Shown: positions 17,282 through 29,235, numbered from the stretch's first letter. The stretch is DNA of 64,000 bases from Branchiostoma floridae (GCF_000003815.2 NC_049979.1:11201381-11265380), one strand, 5' to 3'. Made by a program: numbers and translations. Notes: generated by a model not told the origin, from the letters alone.

Positions 17282-18065
17282 GGCTGGTTCAGGACGACAG
17301 GTAGCGTGAGACGAATGGTCGCGGGAACTGTCGAAACACGGCTTTATGACCCTTTGTTTCAAGAAATTTGCATACGTCCTCGAGTAGTGCGCGTGTCCGA
17401 CAAGGCTGTCCACCAACCAGGGCAACTTGTTTAGGAACAAAGATTTCATGCTGGTGACGAAACCACTTCGCCTACGCCTACGGCGCCGTTGCAAACGATG
17501 ACGAAATATCGCCTGTACTGACCCTAAACCCCATAACTCTTATTCAACCATAATCAATCGTGTGTTTTAATGACATTATGATAATGTCATTAAAACACAC
17601 GATTTAGAACAGTAAGGGGACTTAAGGAAAATAGTGCTAATTATTCGCGACTTCTATAGAATCAGGTCTACCCGGTGCACCCTGTTCAGATCAAACTTTC
17701 TTCACGAGGTGTTACGACTGGATCAACCGGTTCTGTGACGTGCATGGCAACAGCTGGACACGGTACAGGTGCTCCACAAAGAGGGTCACTCAGAAAAGCG
17801 AGATCAACCCAAACAGAAACGCTTTTGTAAAGTTGTACTTGTAGTAGAGTTACTCAACAAGTTGTTGAACGAAGTCTGAATTTGTGAACTTTTCATAGTA
17901 ACTCCATTTTACATGTACAATGTATTATGAAATGACACTGAATACAATTCTCCCGAGTTCCATAATATTGATACGAATAATATTTTCGTATCTCAGTCAT
18001 GTCAAGTGTTTCCTTCTCTTCTTCCCGTCATAAATGTTTCTTCTTACGTAAAAGATATATACGCT
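17282..18065 (-). promoter_or_regulatory. Upstream region of DDAH (5' UTR and probable promoter)
   Basis: The first 200 bases upstream of the DDAH start are rich in CG dinucleotides compared with the sequence beyond 17500, which fits a CpG-type promoter or first exon. No TATA box in a convincing position was recognised. The region holds a perfect palindrome at 17556-17604 and is bordered by a long CA/CG tract. Confidence 0.45.
17556..17604. repeat. Perfect palindrome, 24-bp arms, 1-nt spacer
   Basis: The arm AATCGTGTGTTTTAATGACA plus TTAT (17556-17579) is exactly mirrored by 17581-17604 around a single G at 17580. It lies about 275 bp upstream of the DDAH start codon. It could be a tiny transposon remnant, a cruciform-forming site or a binding site for a dimeric factor; the sequence does not decide. 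Confidence 0.95.
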
Positions 18066-18117
18066 CACACACACACACACACACACACACACGGGCGCGC
18101 GCGCGCGCACGTACGCC

Positions 18118-18164
<47 letters not shown>

Positions 18165-18187
18165 GCACACGCACACACACACACACA
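18066..18187. repeat. CA/CG alternating purine-pyrimidine microsatellite
   Basis: About 120 bases of almost unbroken alternating purine-pyrimidine: (CA)n, then a GCGCGC core with GTACGCCC, then a longer (CA)n. Such tracts favour left-handed Z-DNA. It is about 785 bp upstream of the DDAH start. Confidence 0.95.
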
Positions 18188-20540
18188 AACATTCAAAGTC
18201 AACAGCGACACCTAACGAAGACGTCACCAACGGCATCGACAGCGTGACCCAGATGTTACGATTCTTTCCCACGAGTAATGCTGAATACGGGCACAGGAGA
18301 AACAAGAATTCGAAATCCAAGATCCCTTTCTTCCTTGGGTTTTTGCGAATTACTTGGGGGGTTTTTTCTCGTCAATTTGAATTTCTCAACAAATCTGTCT
18401 CTACATTTTCCTTTCTACTCTGCGGCACCAACTTTGAAACTTTGAACCCGAGCTAACCCAGCCTTCCCATCCTGCAAGTCTCCAGCTACAGAATTTTCTG
18501 CCTCACATCCTGTCACTCTGTAACACACAAATAGCTGCGAACACACATCAGGTCAAAGAAACAGTTTTTACGGAGCTAAATCTAACTTTTCATTTATTCT
18601 ACAACTACGTACTACCATTGTGCTCAGTTCAAACTTCGCCTAACTAAGCAAAGATATCAGTGCGTTTGTCGGAGTGACATGATGAAAACTATTCAGTTAA
18701 CCTTACAAGGCTTTGATGCAACTCACACTCTGGTGCATCAGAATCATTTTGTTATTCCAATAAATCCACGCCGTTCAACTGTGAAATTTTCAACTACTTC
18801 CCCTTGACTCTCTTTGACCTTTTGTCTGTATTAAGGCACTGGCGTGGAAAGGTTACTGACCTCCAAGTAATACACTGGACTGGGATGACCCCTCGGGGAC
18901 GGTCAAGGTTCATGACTGCATCTTATTGAGAGCTTTACTTGTCTTACCGGACAAAAACTCCTCCGATCAAAGAAAGCTGCCGGGCTCCCGCTTTAGCGAA
19001 CGATGTATTGATGCCAAGCCTTTGAAGTCCGCAGCACGCTACTCAAAACGACTGTGGGTCGCCGTAAATGTAACAACCAGTCCCATATCGAAGCCCCCAG
19101 TTCGTTTGGTGCGTCGTTACAAAGCAGCTAATACCTGTTCTCAAATTTCAACGATGCGGAGGATTCGGTATGATTGTCGTCTTGGGCGCTGCTGAGCGCT
19201 GGGTACTCAAGTAGGGGTCAACCACAACGGTAGCTTTACTTGCTACGAGGAGTGTGAAAGCCTTGCGTTCTTCCATAGGGAATAGAGAGGAAGTTGGCAA
19301 AGTAAGACAACGTACTGTTTTAGTCACAGGTGAGGTGGCGCCCTTCGGAAACTGTTCAGTATCCAACAAACATAGTACATCCACAGATTTCCGCGCTCCT
19401 GTAAAGTGGCGATCTACTTTCAGGTATGTGGTATGGCATAACTCACACCAACCATTTATTGTGGACTAGCGGGAAGTAACAGGGATGTGCACTATTTTCG
19501 GCACGTTTGATGTACAATGAGTAACTCCATTACCATGACGATACTGCTCACTAGCGGACCACGTGGCTCTACGCGAACTGTATATATTTGCCATCTGATA
19601 TATGCCACTTTTCACTGATTACCCTCCTTTAATAGCTTACTGCCTTAGCCTTTTTCTTTATCAAATGAATGTGCATCTAGACGAAACTGTTGAAGTTAGG
19701 AGCTCTGCAAATTTGAGGCGTAAGGCACGAGATTATGTAACAGTGACGCGGATTTGTTATCTTACATACACGTTACCTTGTCATATCATCTATGTTACTA
19801 GATCTCATTCTGAAGTAAAGTTCAACTGTAATCCCCAACACGAAACAAACGTGGGAACGTCCGGACCCAATTTTATGTTGGAAATTACAGTTTAACTTTG
19901 CGTCAGAACAATACTTACATATTGTTGAGATACAGCTAACTGAAGGGCGAAGTTATGTCACTATGGCGATAAAATTGCCATCGTTATCCTTTCCCATTAC
20001 CCTTAACTGCGGCTTTCTACTCGAAGTTCTATTTGTACTTAACTACTGGCCTGAATGAGGGCATTGACCCAAAGTTGAGAAGTAGGTAATCCTTATTTTC
20101 GGCCTTCCCCCTTAAATGCAGACTTAAACTCTTCTTTTGCATTATTCCAAATAGACCAACTTTCTGGACGTCTCCACCAGGGGACTTAAGCCCAATCAGT
20201 TTTACTGAATAGAAACTTTTGATGTCAATTGGAAGACTTAGGCTGACTTTGTAGCACAATAGATCAATGGTTCCGCTCCAATTTGCGGGTAATTCACCCG
20301 TGCCATTGAATAACGAGGTGGATATAATGAGATTGTGGGAGATCTATGTCCAGGACAGGTCCGATCAATCTTGTGTAATCGGCGATGCACGCTGACTAAC
20401 GTTACACGCGATAGCCGTGACACCGACTCATGGCGGGCCCTATTGTCACGTGAAATGGACACTGATGGAGTTGAAAGGTGCCATTAAGATTGGTGGTAAA
20501 GAATGGATTGGACTCCCTGTAGGGAGGCTAATGTGTATTA
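18188..20540. other. Gene-free sequence
   Basis: No coding pattern, RNA gene or clear repeat was recognised. Short ORFs here lack splice context, conserved motifs and codon bias. Confidence 0.5.
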
Positions 20541-20660
20541 TATATAGTGACGTTGGCTGAGTTGTTAGGCTAACTGACTCGTGATCGAGAGGTCACGGCT
20601 TTGATTCCTTGCGTTCCTGGACCGGTTACACCTTATCTCATTGGGAAGGCTCCTCTGTCT
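20541..20660 (+). repeat. SINE-like copy with tRNA-like head
   Basis: Starts GTTGGCTGAGTTGTTAGGCT (A-box-like) and about 40 bases later has TCACGGCTTTGATTCC, a decayed B box (expected GGTTCGAATCC). The rest resembles the heads at 22778, 28935 and 37366. Confidence 0.5.
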
Positions 20661-22145
20661 TTTTATACATATATCTACATGCAATTATAAAGAAAATCTG
20701 TATGTATGTTTTACATCAACGCACTGTCTTGCAACAGTGCCGTTTTCACTCCTGATAGAACTTGAGAAATGAAACCGAAGTGACTTATTTCACAGCAACA
20801 GGCGTCGATGAAACTGTTAGTATCTGATAATCAATGTAAAAGCTAGCAAAATCTAGCAAATCTAGCATATTTCTCCTATGGCCTACTGATATATGACCCC
20901 AGAGTTGTTGTTTTCTGCCTGACTGAGTCTCTCTCGATATTCTGCTCCCAACTTTCCTATTTCCTTACGCAGTGGAGAAAGGCACTGGATCGGAAAACAG
21001 ACGGACCAAATTTGGATTGTAGCTACTCCAGGTAACTCCCATGTGCGTGCGCTAAATGTGAAAACAGCGTCGTGAGACAGTTTCCTCCGTGCCGGGAGGA
21101 TCCTGAAAGATAATGAAGAGGAACCCATGGGAGCTGTGTGTGGCACACACTAGCGACTTTCTGTTTCTGCCAGATGAAATCATGGTATCGCTATTACAGG
21201 GCTGTAATCGATAGAGTCAAGTGGCACGATTGTACACCAAATCCAAACGTAATCTGGCACTGAGCATCAGCAGGGGATAAAGATTAACCGATAAAGTCCA
21301 TTAGACTTGGAAATGACCAGGTAGATACAACTTGTCGTCCGGGCGGTCCGACGCACGCACTCTTCATCGACGACCCGCTTTGCATGTTAAGCCTATCCTT
21401 TACCACACACTCCATTTCAGCACCAAGGACGTCGCCCGCGGACACATCACCACTGCACTCACGGCTAGGGTCTCAGATCCAAACCGGGTCCCGGCCTAGC
21501 TGTTTGTGGGGATGGTAGAGGTGTTCATCAAGAAATCTACACATCTTACTTTTTTGTCTTTTTTACCGTAATTGTTCTCCCCACATACTACCCAGCCGGA
21601 CGCCAGGACGCGAATGTGATAGTCATTGCAGTACTTTACTCGCTTTACAACGCCAAGCCCCGAGAAAACCAACCTCGGCCGGTCATGATTTCGTTTCCAG
21701 AAGAGAATCGATGATTGAACAGCTGTGGATAAGTAACATGGAAACTCCATTTCCTTAGGATTTATTTTCCTCTTAATAATTCGTCAAAAGTGCAAGACCT
21801 GAATTTAAGGCCATACCGAATCAGGAATGAATTTTGGTTGCAAAAGTAACAAAAACTTTTGAAAGAGACAATCCACTGATTAAATGCATGTATCCGTCCA
21901 CTTCTAGTAAATACGTAAGGAATTTAGGAGCGTAGAAAGTAGTATTACGAGTACGTCGCCTTATGTTACATTATACAGTATTCGTCGTTTGATCCACTTT
22001 GAACCCTTTTAACGTTTCCATATGGGATTTACGAGTGCCGTGGTCCAAGCACTACTATCTGACCTCTGATATATCGTGCGTGTGAGACAGAAACCCGCTT
22101 TTCTAATTTTTGTTTGTCAAAGTAGTTGTCACAAAGTTTCTGATC
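20661..22145. other. Gene-free sequence
   Basis: No gene recognised. One short stretch, AAACCGGGTCCCGGCC at about 21480, resembles the end of the inverted-repeat element at 31417 but has no partner nearby. The stretch ends in the second assembly gap. Confidence 0.5.
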
Positions 22146-22438
22146 NNNNNNNNNNNNNNNNNNNNNNNNNNNNNNNNNNNNNNNNNNNNNNNNNNNNNNN
22201 NNNNNNNNNNNNNNNNNNNNNNNNNNNNNNNNNNNNNNNNNNNNNNNNNNNNNNNNNNNNNNNNNNNNNNNNNNNNNNNNNNNNNNNNNNNNNNNNNNNN
22301 NNNNNNNNNNNNNNNNNNNNNNNNNNNNNNNNNNNNNNNNNNNNNNNNNNNNNNNNNNNNNNNNNNNNNNNNNNNNNNNNNNNNNNNNNNNNNNNNNNNN
22401 NNNNNNNNNNNNNNNNNNNNNNNNNNNNNNNNNNNNNN
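22146..22438. other. Assembly gap, 293 N
   Basis: The run is 293 N, not a round number, so it may be a sized gap. Flanks are AT-rich (ATATATAT on the right side). Confidence 0.98.
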
Positions 22439-22777
22439 TATCATATATATGTATGTTCATGGCAACATCAATGTGTCCATTTCTTGCAAGATAGATTACT
22501 TCCTTTACTATCTGTCTAGAACTTTTACGCTTCTTCATGTATACCAAGGGCTAAATAGGAGCACATGAAGTGACTTATGGATGATGATGACCACAGCCTT
22601 ACGTTAACGTTACTCAATGAAGGACTGATATAGTTTTGAATCATCTGGCCACGGGATATCAACTATCAAAACAGCTTTTTTTGGCGGCAACATTCGTAAG
22701 TCAGCTGTTTTCATGATAAAGACTGGATGATGAGTGTGCCAGAGAATTTAGGCGTCGTAAACTCTACGAGTACATCA

Positions 22778-23055
22778 TGGGGCCTTGTGGTTAGGGATGT
22801 TGACTCAGAGCCTAGAAGTACAGACCCGGAATCCCTGACAGGTTCTGATGCTGTGCACTTTAACGTTATACTTATTTCCTTTCTGGACTCAGGTGTTAAT
22901 GAGTACCTATTTCTTAGTTTTTTAAATGGGGGTCACGTGTACGTTAAAGAACCCACCACACTTGGAAAGGGTCACAGTAGAAGAGTGGGGGTCCAACCCG
23001 ATGTCAGTGGTTCAAGCAAATTTGTCCGGATTTGCAGCTTGTACTCTTCACTATA
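22778..23055 (+). repeat. SINE copy (near full length, diverged)
   Basis: A tRNA-like head (TTGTGGTTAGGGATGTTG... GACCCGGAATCCC) is followed by the family body: TGAGTACCTATTTCTTAG, then ACGTTAAAGAACCCACCACA and GAGTGGGGGTCCAACCCG, ending TTTGCAGCTTGTACTC. It shares the 3' signature with copies at 8777 and 28935. Confidence 0.65.
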
Positions 23056-24335
23056 AAACTGATCTATTAGGCCATGAAACAGTTTACGGGGTACATAGTA
23101 CAGAAGAAAACAAACACTTTTTACCTGGCTCCTATGATATGGTATCATACACATGTGTGATACCGTGTCGTATACGTGGAGTGTGAAAAGTATCGTCAAG
23201 TCGTGATGCTTGAGTTAGCCTCCTCGGCAGGCTAAATGTTAACGGATCAGCGAGTTACCTGATGCTGGGGACGTTTTGATCCATCCATACCCTGAATCAT
23301 TTATTCTGTACCATGTTCATTGGGCTGCTGACAAACAGTAGTTGAAAGAAATTTGTCAAGCAAGCTGTATAGGTAACTCAGGACTGTGTGTAACTCATAA
23401 GCGACTAGCGTCTCGGGAAAAACATTCAGTCTATTTGGTCGACGTCATGCAACGTACATAATGACCACTTGGCCAATGTGACTTGTTAGTATAGTGGTCG
23501 AAATCCTGTATGACACACGAATAAAACTCTGTGTATGAACACCTGTCCAAGTTGACCATATTTTCTCGGCCCACTGAGTGGTCTTTTGGGGCAGTTTTTG
23601 TTGTTGTTCTGTCTGGATCGTGAAGTCCGCAACAGTACAGATGTGACTGTTTGTCTTTTTCACCACCCCAAGAAGCCTGGTACAGTGGTAGAGACTACGA
23701 ACGATTACTGCCCAAGTCAGTATCGTTTAGTCGGCACTCATCTGAAGAACGTCACGGCACTTCCCGATGACGTGAACTGATGTCAGCCGGAAAGCCATTT
23801 CATCGCTAACTACATGTACACGGAAATCACATTATCATTAACGTCAGATAAATGGCAATGGCAATCTGTGTCCACTCAATGGACGCCATTTGAAAAGAAA
23901 ACACATCAGCGGCGCACACGGTAGTACTTTTCCTAAGCACGTCATTACCTCTTGTTATCCTTCCTGAAGTTGACTTTACGGCTAATGCCGATGTCCGTCC
24001 GACAAATGATATTGCCGTATCTGTCTTCTTCAAAGACGGAACGCTACTTTCCGGAGTACTGACCGTGATCAGTCTTTTCTGCTGGTGTATGTTAAATTTG
24101 ACTTGTAGTGGTGCGTCACATTCGTCTTAGGCCGTCGCACGATTTGTTTGTTTGTCGGTGTTACACACCGGGTTAAATAGGTATGGTTGTCGAACACAAA
24201 GACCACTACTAGTGGACTAGCCCCTGCTGTAGTGATTGCACAAAATTGTGAGGTCCAGGGCTATTAAAACGACGATGGGCGCCGCCCTATAACTCATCTG
24301 GTGCGGAGAAGATTATCTTAATTGTATGATAGGAG
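23056..24335. other. Gene-free sequence
   Basis: No gene or clear repeat recognised. Confidence 0.5.
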
Positions 24336-24481
24336 ACGTAGGGCACTATGGGTAGAACAGTGGACGAACAAAACCAATACAACAGAGATCGAGCCGGACA
24401 CAGCTGTCCACATCGTGTACCTCATGTCGAGGTTATATTATCATGCTGTTAGCCCCCTGTACTACCCATAGTGCCTTGCGT
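24336..24481. repeat. Short element with 20-bp inverted terminal arms
   Basis: ACGTAGGGCACTATGGGTAG (24336-24355) and CTACCCATAGTGCCTTGCGT (24462-24481) are inverted repeats with two mismatches, enclosing about 106 bases. This is the layout of a small MITE; no target duplication was confirmed. Confidence 0.6.
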
Positions 24482-24952
24482 TTCCCAACATGCAATGAGA
24501 TCCAGAGAAAAACACTTACAATGATGTAGTAGCTGCTGACCTTATCCTGACCTCTGCCTGGTCATTATTTACAGTGAGGCAGCGGAAAAAGCAATTTGGT
24601 TGTGTTTATCTTCAACCAGAAATATCACTACCGCACCAAAACAGCCAAGGCGAACATAAAAGCACTCTGACCAGCTTTCACCCGCGGCTGATGCATGCCT
24701 TTTAATGTTTAGCCCAACACAAACGTACACTGGTACGATATCAAGCTTCTGCAAGAAATGTGTGAAGGCAATATTTATAGGACCTTACCAAAATAGCCGT
24801 GTTGATACATAATCTTACAACATGATATTAGTTACGGGATCTTACATACATCCAACATTACTGCCGAAAGGCGGCAACCCATTACGCTGTGCCATTCGGT
24901 GTCGGGACGTTTCGGAAGGGTCAAGGATGAAGTAAAGATGGGCTCAGATACG

Positions 24953-25275
24953 CTTGCCACATCGTGTTACCGCGTTTGATACAGAGTTGCTACTGAGGTA
25001 CTTTGCTACATTACCTAACAGATTTGACTTTCGCAGCAATGGAGTCTGAGGTATATTAATTATCCTCCAAAACACACTGTTTTGTCCGATAGACACTGGG
25101 GCAAACAGATTCGCTTGCCACATTGTTCCCGCCTTTGGCTTGAGTGATAGAAAATCGCTACTTGGACACATTGCTACAACACTTAAAAGATTTCTACTTT
25201 CCAAGCAATGAAGTCTGAGATTTATCTAATTCCAAGAGACATTGTTTCCTCCAACTTATACTGCATGGATAAACG
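24953..25275. repeat. Diverged tandem duplication, about 160-bp unit, two copies
   Basis: Copy 1 starts CTTGCCACAT at 24953 and copy 2 starts with the same word at 25113. Shared blocks in the same order include TTGCTAC, GATTT.ACTTT, GCAATG.AGTCTGAG and a CACTG/CATTG..TC block. Indels and about 30 % substitutions by eye suggest an old duplication. Confidence 0.65.
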
Positions 25276-26593
25276 ATTACAAACGCAGCTTTTTTGCTGA
25301 CCCTGGGCCAAAGGGTGGTGGGAAAGTCTTCAGGAGTGGCAGATAGGACAATTAATTCTGGAGAGTTTTCGGTTACATTAATGGCGTGAAAAATACGGAA
25401 AGTTTGGCGAGTAAATCCCTGTTGACTCTCGGCGCCAAGGATGGCATTTTGCAGAGCATCATAGACAAGCTTGACCACTTTCAGGGCTTTGATCCGCTAT
25501 CGGGTTCGTTATCTCGTCTTTGGCACCGAGACTCCGAGGCGCCGGAACCATTGGAAAGTATCACTCTAATATACGTAGAGGAAAAGAAGTTTTTTTTTAG
25601 TTTTCAGACCGATTTCTCATATTAAAAAAAAAACTTAAATTCAACTGCATTTTGTGCTATGTTGAGACACATTGCATTTTGTTTACTAGGGTGTTGTGTA
25701 TGTGGTTTTGTTCTGTGTGGTCGCGCTACCAGCGCAGTCGCTGCCTAGTACTCCACGTGTGTTGTGTTCTTGCGATTGAAATAAAGCCTAGATTAATTCT
25801 GAAGCCTTGAAATCAACGTTTATTAGCTGAACGCATGAGAAAAAGTCAGTACTGCAATATGTGTGCTTTATTAGGTTAGTATATATCTGTAAAAGACGCA
25901 TGTCATCTTAGAATCGAATTGCCAACAAAAGAGACCATTCAGATGTGTCTGTTGTATATTGGTTAGCGACAAATTTACATCACCACATCAGGAGTCTGTA
26001 GTCGTCTGTCCTAGGGAGTTTCCAACATGTTTCAGTTTCCCCAAACCTTGTGTCTGAAATGAATATTGTCTGCTCATCTAAAATTATTTCCAGTTTTAAG
26101 TATCTCTTGATGAAAACTATGGGGATCTGGAGCAAGTTCTAGTTATGCCTGTGAACTATGTTGACCGTCTGTAGCTATACGGTCTGAGGACGACATACGC
26201 ACAATGATTAAAGGGTCACACAGTTGTCATTGTTAGCGCACAACTACAGCAGTCAGCACGCTTTCCCGATACATGTGAATCTATAATGCGTCTATGTTGG
26301 AAATGTCTATGAGGTCGCCACTATTGGTGCTGTCTTATTTTCCACAAATATATTCCATTCTTTGGTCTCAGGGTCAGCGAAAGTACTCTGTCATAAGTCA
26401 CGTTACCTGAAGACGCCTTGTAAGATGTTTTACGTTTTGACATCAGCCTCTGTTGTCCGGCTTAGTGGAGACCAAGCCACAATAAACAGGCGCTACATCA
26501 CTGGTGAATGCAAACCTCAATGTTACCATGTTGCGAAGGGTCAAGTACTGCCTATGGGCCACTTTTGGAGCGGTGTATCTCATCAATTGATAC
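25276..26593. other. Gene-free sequence
   Basis: The minus strand from about 25478 has an uninterrupted 94-codon frame without any motif I recognise. At 25690-25800 a GT-rich stretch ends in GAAATAAAGCC, which could be a 3' end of a retroelement or lost transcript. Nothing else was seen. Confidence 0.4.
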
Positions 26594-27026
26594 TAGGGCT
26601 GGGTACCGGTACAGAAAATTCAGGTCCAGGTCCGGTTCAGGTCCAGAGGATTAGGTCCAGGTCCGGACCTGAACCTGGACCTAATTCAGTATGACTCATA
26701 GCAATGGTACATTTTACTACAAAGAAATCTGTTTGGTGGAGTATTAGACTTACGCTGGCGTTTTAAAATCCTTCAACGCTAACTGCACCTGTGCGATTGA
26801 CTGTAAAACGTGGTAGAAATTACTATAAACTCTACTCTACTTCACTGTTGTTATTTTCTTCCACCTGCAAGCGCCAAAACGTGTGAATGCCTGATGAAAT
26901 AATCTGTTAATTTTCCAATCGGTCCAACATTCGGTCCACCTGATTTTTTCAGGTCCGGTTTTTCTGGACCGGTCCAATAGGAAAAACCGGTTTTGTACCG
27001 GTACGCTGTACCGATACCCAGCCCTA
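26594..27026. mobile_element. hAT-like non-autonomous element (MITE), copy 1, with 8-bp target duplication
   Basis: The 433-bp element starts TAGGGCTGGGTACCGGTAC and ends TACCGATACCCAGCCCTA, a terminal inverted repeat. It is flanked by the exact 8-bp direct repeat ATTGATAC at 26586-26593 and 27027-27034. An 8-bp target duplication with TAGGGCTGGG-type ends fits the hAT superfamily. The interior is built of AGGTCC-type words arranged as inner palindromes (near 26660) and encodes no transposase. Confidence 0.88.
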
Positions 27027-27034
27027 ATTGATAC

Positions 27035-28202
27035 CCAACCAGCAGCACGGCCATGATAGATCCGTCGGTAATTCTCGGCTTTGAATTTTTTTTTTCTGAA
27101 ACAAGACCTTGATGTCACGACGTCAAAAACGAAGAAGGTGTAGCAGAAGTGAAAACAAAAGAGAATAGAAAATATCCGAGAAAAGGTTGCACTGTACACT
27201 TAGAATCAGCAATTGTAAGATTGTGAATGGTGTGTTCTCATCGACAAGGAAAACTTCAAGACTATATGTCAGTTGTCTACGTGTTTGTGTGACAAACGCT
27301 TCGAGCTCAAAAATGAAGTTAATAGAACTGAGTGATAGATTTTAAGAAGGTAAAAGAACAAATAAAGAAGGAGAAACTCAAGAAACACGCACGCCATGCA
27401 GAGGAAAAACAAGATACATTCTTGTTGAAGTACTGCAGAGATGGAACGCCACTTTCTGCTTCGGGCAGAAAGAAAGTGTCATTAAGCTACACGGTGATTG
27501 CAGGCAAGACTAATGGATCTGGGGTAACTTACAACGGCACATCACCTTGAGGAAATTGTGGCAAGTTTTTCCTCACCCGCTGTCACCTGTGGAAATATCC
27601 ACAACAAATCACCCGCGGAGCGTCCTAAAGATAAGACCTGAGCCTCTCAATAAATACGTCAGAGGTTAACAAGACAGAGACGATCGTCTAATCTCTCTCG
27701 CCAGTGCAGGAGGCCCCGTTCTGTACATCTTGCAAATAGATGGACGGGACGTCGAGAGGACGTGATATAGGGCGATATCTGTGGGTAAAGAGGCGGTAAT
27801 GAATAGAGCTGCCATTAGGTAGATTTTGGTAAGCCCCTGATGGATATGTAAGATAGTAGATAGCACAGACATACTGCCATGTTGACATGATAGACGGTTG
27901 CTATTATAGGCACAGCGGTGGAATCTACTGTAGCTAGACAACAAATAAGCCCGTTTGGGAACCATTGACTTTGCACCACAATTACTTCTGCATTTACGTT
28001 AATCTGCAGTACATCACGTTCTCGGGTAGTCGCCAGTGGAGCGCGTTTTCCCATTGGGGTTTTCAACTTGTTCATAAACTAGAGTAGGGCGAGAAAGTAC
28101 AGACATCTATCAGAGACCTTTTGCATGTAAAATAGATATATGTCTTAACATTAACATATTTACATAAGATAACCCTGCCAAAAATACATTCTGTACATTC
28201 TA
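27035..28202. other. Gene-free sequence
   Basis: No gene or repeat recognised. Confidence 0.5.
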
Positions 28203-28409
28203 GAGAGGGGGGATAGAGAGAGGGGAAGAGAGGGAGAGAAGGGAAAGAGGGAGGAAGAGAGGGCGTTAGAGAGAGGGGAGGGAGGTTGAGAGGGGGAATG
28301 AAAAAAAAAGAAAGAAAGGGAGAGAGAGGGAGGGAGGAAGAGAGGGCGTTAGAGAGAGAGGGAAGGTAGGGAGAGAGGAGGGAATGGAAAAAAGAAAGGG
28401 AGAGAGAGA
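28203..28409 (+). repeat. Polypurine (GA-rich) tract
   Basis: About 205 bases made nearly only of G and A, broken by a few GCGTT and TTGAG interruptions. The phrase AGAGAGGGCGTTAGAGAGA occurs twice (about 28256 and 28342), showing internal duplication. Such tracts can form triplex H-DNA. Confidence 0.93.
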
Positions 28410-28934
28410 TCTAATGAATACAGACCATGAAATTGGTAGACAGAAGCAACATAGCGGACAGCTGGACATGACTTGAAAAATCAATGGATCACCACGGACC
28501 ATGACATTGTTAGTTGAATTAACAGTTCACTATAGTCGTGGAATGAACTGAGGAATACATGACTGTATGACAGGTTTGTAGCCCAGTCACCAGATCCACG
28601 CTGCGAACATGTCGTTATCAATTTTAGATAGGGAGTGTACTGGCGGGCCAACCTGCCGGAGTCTGACGAGCCCCCGTGAGGACCGGGCAAAAGGGCTGAA
28701 CTGTAATGTCGATGGTGGTTTATGAATGTCAAAGCAACTATCAATGCTTCGATTTCAAGGTAGACTGAAGCTGTTGGGATTAAAAACAATAATTGTTGAA
28801 TCGAACCTGAATGTGTTTCCCATAGGACTTATCCTTTGCTCTGACAAGTCTTAGGAACTGTTCATCTAAGACTCTGATGTGTAAAAAGTTCTGAAATAAT
28901 TCAACAAGAGTGATGGACGGGAAGGTGGCAAGGT
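28410..28934. other. Gene-free sequence
   Basis: No gene or repeat recognised between the polypurine tract and the next SINE copy. Confidence 0.5.
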
Positions 28935-29235
28935 GTCCTTATGTTTAGAGTGGTTGACTTAGGAACTAAAGGATCCCCCGGGAAATGCCTATCAATTCAG
29001 GTGAAATTGAGTACCTATCTTCGGTAAGGGGCGTTCTCTCGGCTGGGACGTTAAGCTAGAGGTCCCGTGTTTGAGGAAAGCCACATCATCCCTGGCGAGT
29101 TAAAGAACCGGACATACTTATTGAAAAGAGTAAGGGTCCATTCTGGCATGAGTGGATCAAACATCTCAGTTTGGTCTTACGCAGCTTGTTTATACTTTTC
29201 ATATCTGGTGTGTTATGTCTGAAGCAGGTTTACCC
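28935..29235 (+). repeat. SINE copy (diverged)
   Basis: The head has GTGTCCTTATGTTTAGAGTG then GGTTGACTTAGGAACTAAAG; the body has TGAGTACCTATCTTCGG, GGGACGTTAAGC, GAGTTAAAGAACC and AAAAGAGTAAGGGTCC; the end is ACGCAGCTTGTTTATAC. It is the fullest copy of the family body in this window. Confidence 0.65.

Noticed and set aside
24944-25478. Minus-strand frames of 86 and 94 codons over the diverged duplication
   Set aside because: The two duplicate copies do not keep the same reading frame or protein, so selection on coding is unlikely.
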